DNA of 33,931 bases from Neomegalonema sp. (GTDB lineage: Bacteria; Pseudomonadota; Alphaproteobacteria; Rhodobacterales; Rhodobacteraceae). The stretch's first letter is position 1. Each line of letters opens with the position of its first letter. A model generated the notes under the pieces. It was given only the letters and a program-made list of their open reading frames with translations. It did no database searches and had not been told where the DNA came from. Location: contig JALEGB010000120.1 in assembly GCA_022760355.1 (NCBI GenBank), forward strand, positions 1 through 33,931, written 5' to 3'. Shown piece after piece: positions 24,222-33,461 of this stretch. The position numbers were made by a program, and so were the translations under genes.

Positions 24222-24332
24222 GCCAGCCTTGCCGGGATAACGTCAGCGGCGTCGCCGACCTCGCCGCAGAGCGTAGCGGACGATGCACAAGAAGAAGCGC
24301 CTTCAGAAGGCGATCCCTTGGGAGGAAAGTAC

Positions 24333-25319
24333 ATGATGTCACGTGCTCTATTCGGAGCTGCGGTTGCTTTAACCGTCGCGGGCTCCGGCGTCGCCTACGC
24401 CAAAGAACTGCGCCTAAGCCACCAGTGGTCGACGAAAGATGTGCGCCATAAGGTGGCGCAAATGGTTGCAGATGATCTGGCTAAAGCCGATGTCGGGCTG
24501 ACGATTAAGATCTTCCCGTCGAAGTCTCTGTTCAAACCGCGCGAACAATATAAGCCCTTGAGCCGCGGACAGCTCGATATGACGATTTTCCCGCTGGCCT
24601 ATGCTGGCGGTCTCCGTCCCGAATACAACCTTACGCTGATGCCAGGTCTGGTTAAAAACCATGACCACGCCGCTCGCCTGAATAAATCGGCGTTTATGGC
24701 CGAGATTGAAAAGATCATGGCGAAGGACAAAGTCATGGTCCTGGTGCATGGTTACTTGGCTGGCGGCTTTGTTGGCAAAGACAAGTGCATTACCAAACCA
24801 TCCGACGCCAAGGGCGTCCAAATGCGGGCTGCTGGTAAGGCCTTTGAGGCGATGCTGGTCGGCGCGGGCGCTTCAATTGCGTCGATGGCTTCATCCGAAA
24901 TCTACAGCGCGATGCAGACCGGCGTTCTCGGCGGCGCCAATACTTCCTCATCGAGCTTCGTGTCCTACCGGATCTACGAACAGGCCAAATGCTACACGCC
25001 AGCAGGCGACATCGCGCTGTGGTTCATGTACCAGCCGCTATTGATGAATAAGGCGACATTTGATGCGCTGAACGACAAGCAAAAGGCGGCGCTTAAGGCC
25101 GCAGCGGCAAAGGCTGAGGCCTACTACCTGGCGGAAGCCAAAAAGCAAGACGCCCACTCAGCAGAAGTTTTCAAGAAAAACGGCGTCGAAATCAAGCCGA
25201 TGACGAAAGAAGACTTCGATGCGTGGCGGGAGATCGCCAAAAAAACCTCCTACAAGTCATTCCTGGAAAAAGTGAAAAGCGGTCAGAAGCTTCTCGACCT
25301 CGCTCTCTCGGTCGAGTGA
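24333..25319 (+). CDS. dctP: TRAP transporter periplasmic malonate-binding protein (DctP family)
   Basis: 328 residues from ATG 24333 (a second ATG follows at once), with GGAGGAAA at 24321-24328. The signal peptide (MSRALFGAAVALTVAGSGVAYA) is cleaved before KELRLSHQWS. The DctP fold shows PLSRGQLDMTIFPLAYAGGLRPEYNLTLMPGL, then KGVQMRAAGKAFEAMLVGAGAS with the carboxylate-binding arginine, and SEIYSAMQTGVLGGANTSSSSF. The protein captures a carboxylate in the periplasm and delivers it to the QM membrane subunits. The adjoining malonyl-CoA genes argue that the ligand is malonate. Extended open frame upstream of 24333 is not part of the protein, because the signal peptide and ribosome site fix the start. 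Confidence 0.93.
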   Translation: MMSRALFGAAVALTVAGSGVAYAKELRLSHQWSTKDVRHKVAQMVADDLAKADVGLTIKIFPSKSLFKPREQYKPLSRGQLDMTIFPLAYAGGLRPEYNLTLMPGLVKNHDHAARLNKSAFMAEIEKIMAKDKVMVLVHGYLAGGFVGKDKCITKPSDAKGVQMRAAGKAFEAMLVGAGASIASMASSEIYSAMQTGVLGGANTSSSSFVSYRIYEQAKCYTPAGDIALWFMYQPLLMNKATFDALNDKQKAALKAAAAKAEAYYLAEAKKQDAHSAEVFKKNGVEIKPMTKEDFDAWREIAKKTSYKSFLEKVKSGQKLLDLALSVE

Positions 25320-25348
25320 CGCCCGCAACCGCTTTAATCCAAACCTAC

Positions 25349-25369
25349 GCCGAGCGGTCTTCGCTCGGC
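25349..25369 (+). promoter_or_regulatory. Stem-loop between dctP and dctQ
   Basis: GCCGAGCG (25349-25356) and CGCTCGGC (25362-25369) pair perfectly around GTCTT. It follows the dctP stop by 29 bases and has no T-run. Such a stem can protect the upstream mRNA or attenuate the downstream genes, which would give the excess of binding protein that transport systems need. Confidence 0.6.
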
Positions 25370-25399
25370 CATTTGCAATGACAAAGGAGCGCTCGGTCC

Positions 25400-26029
25400 G
25401 TGTCAGGAGTTATGCTCAACACTAGTGAGCGGGCCGCGTTTGACGCTGCGCGCGCTCCTTTCATCCTCAAGGCGATACGCGCCATCAGCGAGCTCTGCGG
25501 CTGGATCGCGGCCGCCATGTTCAGCGCGGCGATCTTCATTACCTGCCAGATGATTTTTGTTCGCTATGTCTTAAATGGAAGCACCGTCTGGCAAACGGAG
25601 ATGATTACGTTTCTGGCCGTCGGCGCGACGTTGATCGGCCTGCCATATGTGCAGAAGCACCAAGGCCATGTGAACGTAGACGTTATACCGCTCGTGTTGC
25701 GGGGGCGCGCGCGCAAGGCGCTGGCGATATTTGTTTTGCTGATCTCGATCGCCGCGGTTGGCGCTGTCGCGTGGTATAGCGCAATTCTTTGGTATGACGC
25801 GTGGGATTGGGGCGAGACCACGAACACGCCCTGGGACCCGCCGAAATGGATTCCTTATCTCTCGCTCCCGCTCGGCTTCGGATTGTTCGCCCTCCAACTG
25901 TTGGGAGACTTGGCGGCATTGCTGCTCGGCTATGCCAAGCCTTTCGCGCTGGACGAAGAAAATGGCGAGCAGAGCGCGCCTAAAAATTCAACCGAGCCCG
26001 TGGAAAAGCTCGCGAAGGAGCGTGCGTAA
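25400..26029 (+). CDS. dctQ: TRAP transporter small membrane subunit (DctQ family)
   Basis: 209 residues with four hydrophobic helices, typical of DctQ (for example CGWIAAAMFSAAIFITCQMIFVRYVL and PLVLRGRARKALAIFVLLISIAAVGAVAWYSA). The segment GHVNVDVIPLVLRGRARKAL is family-like. It begins at GTG 25400; ATG 25412 with AGGAG directly before it is a possible shorter start. The C-terminus is a soluble acidic tail. Its TAA overlaps the dctM ATG by one base (TAATG), so Q and M are translationally coupled. It forms the membrane complex with DctM. Confidence 0.92.
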   Translation: MSGVMLNTSERAAFDAARAPFILKAIRAISELCGWIAAAMFSAAIFITCQMIFVRYVLNGSTVWQTEMITFLAVGATLIGLPYVQKHQGHVNVDVIPLVLRGRARKALAIFVLLISIAAVGAVAWYSAILWYDAWDWGETTNTPWDPPKWIPYLSLPLGFGLFALQLLGDLAALLLGYAKPFALDEENGEQSAPKNSTEPVEKLAKERA

Positions 26030-27366
26030 TGGATTTCCTGGTCACGATGGATCCGCTTTTAAAAGGTGGACTGGTCGCGCTCGTCACCATATTTGTACTT
26101 TTTTCTGGAATAAGTGTGGCTAATGGACTAATTGTCACCTCCACTTCTTTCCTATTATTGGCCGCCCCGAGCCCCAACCTCCTGTCACTACCTGAGGAGA
26201 TCTTCGGAAAGCTCAACAACCCCGGCCTGTTGTCGATCCCGATGTTCATCATCATGGGAGCCGCCGTGTCATCGACCAGGGCGGGCGCAGATCTCTATGA
26301 AGCGCTCGATCGATGGCTAACGCGGGTTCCGGGCGGGCTTGTCGTCTCGAACATTGGCGCATGTTCATTGTTCGCCGCGATGTCCGGCTCCTCGCCGGCG
26401 ACATGCGCCGCAATCGGCAAGATGGGCATCCCCGAGATGCGCAGCCGCGGCTACCCAGACGGCGTCGCAGCCGGCTCCATCGCGGCCGGCGGCACGCTCG
26501 GAATTTTGATCCCGCCATCGATCACCATGATCGTGTATGGCATCGCGACGGAAACCTCGATCGGCCGACTGTTTCTGGCCGGCGTTTTCCCCGGCTTGCT
26601 GCTGGTGGCGCTCTTTATGGCGTGGTCCCTCTACTCGACCTGGCGCTCCGGCCAAGGCGTGGCGCTGACGCCCAAACACTACACGTTGGCGGAGAAACTT
26701 GAGGTTCTGCCTCGTGTGCTGCCCTTTATCCTGATCATCATCGCGGTGCTCTACGCCCTATATGGCGGCGTCGCGACGCCGTCGGAAACCGCCGCCGTGG
26801 GCGCGCTGCTCTGTCTGATGGTCGCGATCATCATATATAAAATGTGGAGCGCGCGCGCGATCTGGGGCGTATTGCGCGACAGCACGCGTGAGAGCGTGAT
26901 GATCATGTTCATTATCGGCGCGGCGGGCTTGTTCGCCTTCATGATGTCGAACCTCTTCATCACCCAGGCGATCGCAGAATGGATCGGCACGCTCGAAGTC
27001 AACCGATGGGTGCTTATGCTCGCGATCAATATTTTCCTATTGATCGCTGGTTTCTTCTTGCCGCCAGTCGCCGTGATTACAATGACGGCGCCTATTCTAC
27101 TGCCGATCATCGAGACAGCAGGCTTTGACCCGATTTGGTTTGCGGTGATCCTGACGATCAACATGGAAATCGGTCTGATCTCGCCGCCAGTAGGGCTCAA
27201 TCTCTATGTCATCAACGGCATCGCGCCGGATATCCCGTTGAAGACCATTCTTGTCGGCTCGCTGCCCTATGTCGCCTGCATGGTTCTCGCCATCGTCATC
27301 CTGTCGATCTTTCCCGAGATCGCGACGTGGCTGCCTGACGCGCTGATGGGGCCGCGGATTAAGTAG
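26029..27366 (+). CDS. dctM: TRAP transporter large membrane subunit (DctM family)
   Basis: 445 residues with about twelve helices, the expected size. Family segments include NPGLLSIPMFIIMGAAVSSTRAGADLYEALDRWLTRVPGGLVVSNIGACSLFAAMSGSSPATCAAIGKMGIPEM and GTLGILIPPSITMIVYG. DctM is the ion-coupled translocation subunit (usually Na+-driven) importing the substrate delivered by DctP. The ribosome site GAAGGAG lies inside the end of dctQ. The first ~120 bases are less GC-rich than the surroundings. It is followed after 17 bases by the malonyl-CoA decarboxylase gene with a GGAGGGG ribosome site. Confidence 0.94.
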   Translation: MDFLVTMDPLLKGGLVALVTIFVLFSGISVANGLIVTSTSFLLLAAPSPNLLSLPEEIFGKLNNPGLLSIPMFIIMGAAVSSTRAGADLYEALDRWLTRVPGGLVVSNIGACSLFAAMSGSSPATCAAIGKMGIPEMRSRGYPDGVAAGSIAAGGTLGILIPPSITMIVYGIATETSIGRLFLAGVFPGLLLVALFMAWSLYSTWRSGQGVALTPKHYTLAEKLEVLPRVLPFILIIIAVLYALYGGVATPSETAAVGALLCLMVAIIIYKMWSARAIWGVLRDSTRESVMIMFIIGAAGLFAFMMSNLFITQAIAEWIGTLEVNRWVLMLAINIFLLIAGFFLPPVAVITMTAPILLPIIETAGFDPIWFAVILTINMEIGLISPPVGLNLYVINGIAPDIPLKTILVGSLPYVACMVLAIVILSIFPEIATWLPDALMGPRIK

Positions 27367-27383
27367 CGAACGGAGGGGACGCT

Positions 27384-28706
27384 ATGAATCGGATCAGCAC
27401 CCTAAATGACCTGCTCGTTTCGATATTGGAGCGAGGCGCCCGCCTGGTTGATTGGTCCGGGCCGAAAGTTGAGGAGACCCGGCCGCTTCCAGACCTTTGC
27501 GCCGAACTGATGGGCGCGAAAGGCGAGGCGTCGGGGGTCGCTTTAGCTGCTGAAATTTTACGTCGCTACGGAAAATTGAATGCGGATGAGCGGCTCGCAT
27601 TTTTTGAGATGCTGGCCGAGGACTACGACATTGACGCGGAAGCTGTCGCCGAGGCCACCATTGACTATGGCGAAAGCCGGACCGCCGCAGCGTTGTCTCA
27701 ACTGGTGGCGGCGGCGGAGCCGCGCCGCCAAGAATTGCTGCGCCGCCTGAATTTCGCGCCTGACGGAACCCGGCAGCTGGTGGATATGCGCCGGCATTTG
27801 TTGGGACTTACGAAAGATCATCCGCATCTAATGCGGATTGACCATGACATGCGCCATTTATTCGCCTCATGGTTCAATCGCGGCTTCTTAGTTCTGTCGC
27901 CGATTGATTGGACAACATCAGCGCATGTTCTTGAAAAGATCATCGCTTACGAGGCCGTGCATGAAATCAACAGCTGGGACGAGCTGCGACGACGTTTGCA
28001 GCCGCCCGACCGCCGCTGCTTCGCCTTTTTTCATCCAAGCATGCCGGATGAGCCGCTGATCTTCGTTGAAGTCGCCCTTTCGAATAAGATCGAAACGTCA
28101 ATCCAAGAGGTGCTGTCGCCGACGCGCGAGATTGCGCTGGCCGGCGACGCGACGACGGCTGTCTTTTACTCCATCTCAAATTGCCAGGCCGGCCTCCGGG
28201 GCATTTCCTTCGGCGCGTTTCTGATCAAACAGGTCGCCGAAGATTTGGCGCGCGCCCTGCCCCGGCTCGATACATTCGTGACACTGTCGCCAATCCCCGG
28301 TTTCGCACGGTGGTTGCGCAAAGTCGCCGCCGAAGCGCCAGAGAAGGATCCCGTATCGGTCGCTGCGCGCGCTACGAGCGATTTGGCCTGGGCGGCGGAT
28401 CAGGAGCGCTCGGATCAACTCAAGCCGCTGCTGATGGGGTTGGCGGCCACATACTTCCTTGAAGCGAAACGAGAGGACGGCGAACCGATTGACTCGGTCG
28501 CCCGGTTTCACTTGGGCAATGGCGCATCGCTCGCCCAGATCAATTGGCGGGCCGACCTTTCCGCCAAGGGGCTGGCGCAGTCCTGCGGCCTGATGGTGAA
28601 CTATCGCTACGATCTCAACGCGGTTGAAGATCAGCATGAAGCCTACGCCTCCGAACGCGCGATCGAAGCGTCTCGCCAGGTTCGCGCGCTGCTGCCGAGC
28701 GCCTAA
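27384..28706 (+). CDS. matA: Malonyl-CoA decarboxylase (MatA)
   Basis: 440 residues, close to bacterial MatA and the human enzyme core. MCD signatures are visible: FFHPSMPDEPLIFVEVAL (~213-230), YSISNCQAGLRGISFGAFLIKQV (~257-279), TFVTLSPIPGFARWL (~296-310) with the catalytic Ser of SPIPGF near 301, and VARFHLGNGASLAQINW (~372-388) with the catalytic His near 376. The N-terminal helical domain supports oligomerisation in relatives. The enzyme converts malonyl-CoA to acetyl-CoA and CO2, using the product of the following MatB gene. It is cytoplasmic, as no targeting signal is seen. It is placed between transporter and synthetase in a single transcription unit. Confidence 0.95.
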   Translation: MNRISTLNDLLVSILERGARLVDWSGPKVEETRPLPDLCAELMGAKGEASGVALAAEILRRYGKLNADERLAFFEMLAEDYDIDAEAVAEATIDYGESRTAAALSQLVAAAEPRRQELLRRLNFAPDGTRQLVDMRRHLLGLTKDHPHLMRIDHDMRHLFASWFNRGFLVLSPIDWTTSAHVLEKIIAYEAVHEINSWDELRRRLQPPDRRCFAFFHPSMPDEPLIFVEVALSNKIETSIQEVLSPTREIALAGDATTAVFYSISNCQAGLRGISFGAFLIKQVAEDLARALPRLDTFVTLSPIPGFARWLRKVAAEAPEKDPVSVAARATSDLAWAADQERSDQLKPLLMGLAATYFLEAKREDGEPIDSVARFHLGNGASLAQINWRADLSAKGLAQSCGLMVNYRYDLNAVEDQHEAYASERAIEASRQVRALLPSA

Positions 28707-28733
28707 TTATTCTTTGCCGTTTAGGAGATCCCA

Positions 28734-30323
28734 ATGAGCGGTCCAAACATCGATAGCCCGAAGGCTGGTCAAAGCGGCAATCTGTTCCAAAGATTGTCAG
28801 CTCATTTTCCGAGCGATCCCGCGTCCGCCCTGTTTGCGGAACTGTCTGATGGGCGTCGGTACAGCTACAAGGATGTTCTGGACGTCTCGGCGCGCTTTGC
28901 GAACATATTGGTTGAACTTGGCGTCGCCCCCGGTGATCGCGTCGCCGCGCAAATTCCAAAAAGCATCGAGGCGTTGATGCTGTATCTCGGCGCACAGCGC
29001 GCCGGCGCCGTTTTCCTACCGCTGAACACAGCCTACACGCCGACGGAAATCGCGTATTTCCTCGAAGACGCAACGCCGCGCGTTTTTGTTTGCGCGCCGG
29101 AGTCCGCGTCCGAGCTGGCCGCCGTCGCGGCGAGCGCCGGCGCGCGGTTGGAGACGATGGGCGTATATGCCCCTTCAGCGGGCGAGACGGAAGGCGACGC
29201 TGCGAAGCGCGCCGGCAGCCTGCTGGCGAGGGGTCTCGCAGCGCCGTCGGACTTCAACGATGCGCCACGCGAAGATGATGATCTCGCGGCGCTGCTATAC
29301 ACATCCGGCACGACCGGGCGCTCGAAAGGCGCTGCGTTAAGTGTTCGTAATCTCTATTCAAACGCGATGGCGCTGGCCGCGGAATGGCGATTTACGGCGG
29401 AGGACCGCCTCCTTCACGCCCTGCCTATTTATCATGTGCATGGGCTCTTTGTTGCTGTGAATGTTACGCTGGCGGCCGGCGGTTCGCTGATCTATCTGCC
29501 CAAATTCGATGTCGACAGCGTGGTGAAGACATTGCCGAGGGCGACAGCGATGATGGGGGTGCCAACCTTTTACACCCGCCTGATTGACGATCCCCGCTTC
29601 ACGCGGGATGTGGTTCGCAATATGCGCGTTTTTATATCAGGCTCCGCGCCGCTGCTCGCCGAAACCCATCGCGCCTTCGAGCAACGCACAGGTCATCGCA
29701 TCCTGGAGAGATATGGCATGTCCGAAACCGGCATGAACACATCGAACCCGTATGTCGGCGACCGGCGCGCCGGCTCCGTCGGTTTCGCCCTCCCTGGCGC
29801 AAGCGTCCTTGTCGTCGATCCCAAAACGGGCGAACATCTCCCGGTTGGCGAAGTCGGATCAATTGAGGTTCGCGGCCCGAACGTCTTTCAAGGTTATTGG
29901 GGCATGCCGGAAAAGACCGCCGAGTCATTCCGGAAGAGCGGTCATTTTATTACCGGCGATCTTGGTGTGATTGATGCTGACGGCTATCTCAGCATCGTTG
30001 GACGCGACAAAGACTTAATCATCTCCGGCGGTCTGAATGTTTATCCGAAAGAAGTCGAGAGCTTGATCGATATGCTGCCCGGCGTCGTTGAGTCCGCGGT
30101 TGTTGGCGTGCCTCACCCAGACTTTGGGGAGGCGGTGGTCGCCATCGTCGTACCGAAGGCCGACGCCGAGCTGTCAGAGACTGTCGTTATTGAAGACCTA
30201 AAAAGTAAAATTGCAAAGTTCAAACAACCCAAACGTGTTTTCTTCGCAGATTCTCTGCCCCGAAACAGCATGGGGAAAGTTCAAAAGAAAAATCTTCGCG
30301 ATCTTTATGCAAAGACCTTCTGA
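28734..30323 (+). CDS. matB: Malonyl-CoA synthetase (MatB)
   Basis: 529 residues of the acyl-CoA synthetase superfamily. Motifs are YTSGTTGRSKGA (~190-201), RYGMSETGMNTSNPY (~326-340), GRDKDLIISGGLNVYPKEVE (~423-442) and PRNSMGKVQKK with the catalytic lysine near residue 519. The run R-Y-G-M-S-E-T-G-M is typical of MatB enzymes, which make malonyl-CoA from malonate, ATP and CoA. AGGAG precedes the ATG at 28734. Located after matA, it completes the pathway import, activation, decarboxylation. Its last ~150 bases are slightly AT-richer. Methylmalonate may also be used, as in known MatB proteins, but that cannot be read here. Confidence 0.95.
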   Translation: MSGPNIDSPKAGQSGNLFQRLSAHFPSDPASALFAELSDGRRYSYKDVLDVSARFANILVELGVAPGDRVAAQIPKSIEALMLYLGAQRAGAVFLPLNTAYTPTEIAYFLEDATPRVFVCAPESASELAAVAASAGARLETMGVYAPSAGETEGDAAKRAGSLLARGLAAPSDFNDAPREDDDLAALLYTSGTTGRSKGAALSVRNLYSNAMALAAEWRFTAEDRLLHALPIYHVHGLFVAVNVTLAAGGSLIYLPKFDVDSVVKTLPRATAMMGVPTFYTRLIDDPRFTRDVVRNMRVFISGSAPLLAETHRAFEQRTGHRILERYGMSETGMNTSNPYVGDRRAGSVGFALPGASVLVVDPKTGEHLPVGEVGSIEVRGPNVFQGYWGMPEKTAESFRKSGHFITGDLGVIDADGYLSIVGRDKDLIISGGLNVYPKEVESLIDMLPGVVESAVVGVPHPDFGEAVVAIVVPKADAELSETVVIEDLKSKIAKFKQPKRVFFADSLPRNSMGKVQKKNLRDLYAKTF

Positions 30324-30487
30324 CGCAGCTATTGGCCCGCCCGCAGGTTGCCCGCAGTAATCGCAACCGCCCTGCCTTGGCGCATCCCGAAAGGTTACTA
30401 AATACAGTTGACATGAGGAGCATCAAAGGTCGGCGAATTCGTCGTGGATGACGCCGTGACCGTTGCACAGTTGAAGAGGAGGCGGCC

Positions 30488-31309
30488 GTGAAGACAATTC
30501 TCGTTGCAACAGATCTCTCCGAACGCTCCGAGCGCGCCGTTCGACGCGCCTTCAACTTGGCGGAGCTTCACACCGCCGACCTGACGGTCTTGAGTATTGT
30601 GGATTCTGATCTGCCTGACGACATCGCGGTGCAGATGACGCGTGCGACGGAGGCGCAGCTCGCGCAGCTATGCGGCGCAATCTCCTCGTACTCATATAAG
30701 GCCCGCGTGAAGACAGGCGATCCGCAGCGCGAGATTCACGCCGTCGCCGACGAACTTGACGCAGACCTGATCGTGCTCGGCGTCCATCGCGAGCGCCCTT
30801 GGGTCGATATGGTGGCGGGTACGACGATGGAGCGGCTGGTCCACGCCAGCCAAAGGCCCGTTTTGCTGGTTAGCGATCCTGTCATGCACTCGTATCGTCG
30901 CGTCGTCTGCGGTCTCGATATGTCGCCGTCATGCGCAGCAGCCCTCAGGGCGGCCGCCGATCTGGCGCCCGAGGCCGAGATCGACCTGGTCCATGCGGTG
31001 CATGTGCCCTTCCGCGGTTTTCTGGCCCCGAGCGGCGCGGAGGCCGAGGTGCGGCCGTTCGTTCAGGAGGCGCGGAAACGGGTGGATGCGTGGCTGTCGG
31101 AGATCGAGCCGCCCAAGCGCTGCAGTTCCCCAAAGCTTATTGCCGCGAGCAGAGTACAGGCGCTCGGCCAGGTTTTCCGGGAAAGCGGCGCGGACCTGAT
31201 CGCGCTGGGCGCCCATGGCCGCTCCAGCCTCGCGCCAACCTATCTCGGCAGCTTCACTGAAGAGCTCTTGAGGATGCGACCGAGCGATATCCTCGTTGTG
31301 AAAAGATAA
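30488..31309 (+). CDS. Tandem-domain universal stress protein (UspA family)
   Basis: 273 residues from GTG 30488, with GAGGAGG (30476-30482) 5 bases upstream. Two Usp domains lie head to tail. Residues 1-140 begin MKTILVATDLSERSERAV; the nucleotide segment LGVHRERPWVDMVAGTTMERLV lacks the first G-x-x-G glycine. Residues 138-273 begin RRVVCGLDMSPSCAAALRAA and have the full ATP motif LGAHGRSSLAPTYLGSFTEELL. The second domain probably binds ATP; the first may not. It follows matB by 164 bases in the same direction; that gap holds a TTGACA but no good -10, so membership in the malonate operon is open. A strong terminator-like structure follows. Confidence 0.9.
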   Translation: MKTILVATDLSERSERAVRRAFNLAELHTADLTVLSIVDSDLPDDIAVQMTRATEAQLAQLCGAISSYSYKARVKTGDPQREIHAVADELDADLIVLGVHRERPWVDMVAGTTMERLVHASQRPVLLVSDPVMHSYRRVVCGLDMSPSCAAALRAAADLAPEAEIDLVHAVHVPFRGFLAPSGAEAEVRPFVQEARKRVDAWLSEIEPPKRCSSPKLIAASRVQALGQVFRESGADLIALGAHGRSSLAPTYLGSFTEELLRMRPSDILVVKR

Positions 31310-31313
31310 TCCC

Positions 31314-31386
31314 GGCGCCGCGCAGCCATCGGGCGACAGATGAGCGGCGATGCTGCGCAAGGTGGTTGAGTTAGGCGGCGCCTTTT
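31314..31386. terminator. Extended stem-loop with T-tract between convergent genes
   Basis: Arms GGCGCCGC...GCAGC-CATCG (31314-31331) pair with CGATGCTGCGC (31348-31358) and GCGGCGCC (31375-31382), with bulges, and TTTT follows at 31383-31386. It lies 4 bases after the usp stop and is the best terminator candidate for that transcript. Confidence 0.55.
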
Positions 31387-31484
31387 GATGCGGGTTGTTC
31401 TTTCGTCCGACTTGGTTGCTGCGTTTGTGGCGACCACAGCTTCCAGATCCCGAAACGAATGAACAACCTTTTGAGACTCCGCAG

Positions 31485-33461
31485 CTAGCGGGCTTGGCTC
31501 AGCAAGGGCCAAAGCATCGGACCCACGATCTTTTCTCCACATCGAGACAAGTGATCCATGTCGCTCGCGATAAGGCAGTCGCCATGCACCAGCGCAGGCG
31601 TCAGCGGGTTCAGGGTCTCGATCACTGACAGATAATCGAAACCGCCCGGCGAGGCGGCGAAGCGGGCCCCCAACCGATCGTCGAGCCTGCGGATGGCGGT
31701 GAGCGCATAGGGGTTGAACTTGAGCGCGTCGTGCGTCAGCCAAGGGCCGAAGTTGATCCGCGCTTCATAAAGAGGACCGATCCAGGTAGTAGGCGCGAAC
31801 GTCGCGAGCCGCCTGAGATATCCGGCGACCTCCGCGGCGCCAGAGTCGGCGAAGCGATATTCGTCAGGCCCGGCGAAGGCCCGCGAACTGTCGACGCGGC
31901 CCGCTCGGTCCGCCAGAAAATAGGAGCCGCTTTGGTGATAGTAAACATGCGCGACATCACGTCGATGCGTGGCCAAGAAGTCCAGAAACTCGTCATAAAA
32001 ACAAGTTGGCCGGGCATCATGGACCCGACACCCTCCCCGAACCACGCCGACCAGGAAGACGTCAGGGCCAGATGAGCTGGCGAGCGCGTTGAACACATCT
32101 ATGCCGTGGGAGTCGCCGAGAATGATGATCGCTCGACGCCCCTTGGTTTTCGAGCAAGCCTTAAACCGCGCGACAAATTCAGCGTGGATGCGGTCTGTGC
32201 TGAAGACGCACGCGCCGTCGTCGATCCGCCCATTCGCTTCCCGCGCCTGGTGGCGCTGGAGAAAACGGTAGAAGTCGCGACGCTCCCCAATGAGGCTCGC
32301 GAGGTAGGCTTGCTCTTGCGCGGTCCGAAACTCACGTTGCACCCTGCTCGCCACGAGCACCACGAGACAGGCCAGCGCAATGGCCCCCAGCGTGCGGAGG
32401 TTGCGACGCCGGCCGCCCTTGCTGGGGGTTCGGAACGGCTGCTCGACGAAGCGCCATGACAAATAAGCCAGGGCGAAGGTGAACGCGATCAGCAGCGGCC
32501 CATGCCAACCTTCCCCGGGATCGACGCCACGCTCACGCGCCGCCACGAACAAGGGCTGATGCCAAAGATAAGCGCTGTAGCTGATCAAGCCGATCCACAC
32601 GAAAGGCCGCCAAGCGAGGAGACGGCCGACAATGGTGTCTCGCCCCCCGCAACCGATCACCAACGCCGTCGCTCCAACCGGAAACACTGAGATCAACGCG
32701 GGAAAGCGATCCTGATCATTGAATAGTGCAAACGACGCCAGAACGGTCAGCAATCCAATCGCGGCCAGAACCTCGCGCCGCCAACGCGACGACGGCGCAA
32801 CGAGAAAATTGCACAGCGCGCCAGCCACAAACTCCCATATTCGCGTTGGCAACAGATAGAAGTTGGCCTGCGGCGCGGTCACCGAAAGGATTTCCGCCAG
32901 CGCCAGGCTAGCGAGGGCTAACAGCGCCAACAACAAAGGCAAACGGGGCAGCGCCCTCCTGTAAATAATAAGAAGTAAAATTGGAAAGAACAGATAATAC
33001 TGCTCCTCCACCGCCAAACTCCAGGTATGGATCAGCGGGTTCAAATCGGCGTCGGCCTCAAAGTAACCACGTGTAAGCCAAAATCTAAAATTTGATATAA
33101 AGATGACGACCGAGATCGTATCCTTGATATAATCGTCAAAGATGACGGGCCTGTAATTGACCCACGCGATCGGAATGCAAGCTAATAAAACGAATAGTAG
33201 CGCCGGTAATATTCTACGCGCGCGCCGCTCATAAAAATTCAATAGAGAAAATTCGCCGCTCCGCATCTCGCTCATGAGAATGCGCGTAATCAGGTAGCCA
33301 CTGATCACGAAAAAGACGTCCACCCCGATAAATCCGCCGGAGAAACTAGAAAAACCAGCGTGAAAAAGAATCACAGAGGTGACTGCGAGCGCTCTAAGGC
33401 CGTCGATTTCGGGACGATACATCGTGGCCGCCGCATTGTTTTTGATCGATGTTGGGGGCAT
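31485..33461 (-). CDS. AT3-SGNH O-acyltransferase (OatA-like)
   Basis: 658 residues. The first ~370 residues form the acyltransferase-3 membrane domain with about ten helices: YRPEIDGLRALAVTSVILFHAG with the catalytic histidine, FIGVDVFFVISGYLIT, FYERRARRILPAL and HTWSLAVEEQYYLFFP. A periplasmic SGNH-type domain follows, with GDSHG near residue 450 and SDMDHLSRCG near 637 giving the Asp/His pair. Such proteins transfer acetyl groups onto surface polysaccharide or peptidoglycan. The start at 33461 has a weak ribosome site; ATG 33422, just before YRPEIDG, is the alternative. The first ~450 coding bases (33000-33400) are clearly less GC-rich than the surroundings, a hint of lateral origin. Its neighbours give no substrate. 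Confidence 0.93.
   Translation of the reverse strand: MPPTSIKNNAAATMYRPEIDGLRALAVTSVILFHAGFSSFSGGFIGVDVFFVISGYLITRILMSEMRSGEFSLLNFYERRARRILPALLFVLLACIPIAWVNYRPVIFDDYIKDTISVVIFISNFRFWLTRGYFEADADLNPLIHTWSLAVEEQYYLFFPILLLIIYRRALPRLPLLLALLALASLALAEILSVTAPQANFYLLPTRIWEFVAGALCNFLVAPSSRWRREVLAAIGLLTVLASFALFNDQDRFPALISVFPVGATALVIGCGGRDTIVGRLLAWRPFVWIGLISYSAYLWHQPLFVAARERGVDPGEGWHGPLLIAFTFALAYLSWRFVEQPFRTPSKGGRRRNLRTLGAIALACLVVLVASRVQREFRTAQEQAYLASLIGERRDFYRFLQRHQAREANGRIDDGACVFSTDRIHAEFVARFKACSKTKGRRAIIILGDSHGIDVFNALASSSGPDVFLVGVVRGGCRVHDARPTCFYDEFLDFLATHRRDVAHVYYHQSGSYFLADRAGRVDSSRAFAGPDEYRFADSGAAEVAGYLRRLATFAPTTWIGPLYEARINFGPWLTHDALKFNPYALTAIRRLDDRLGARFAASPGGFDYLSVIETLNPLTPALVHGDCLIASDMDHLSRCGEKIVGPMLWPLLSQAR

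Noticed and set aside
24117-24332. Extended N-terminus (72 codons) ahead of the DctP protein
   Set aside because: The signal peptide and strong ribosome site place the start at 24333; the upstream part contains the operator region.
30408-30440. Promoter for the universal stress protein
   Set aside because: TTGACA at 30408-30413 is present, but no acceptable -10 is found 16-18 bases downstream.
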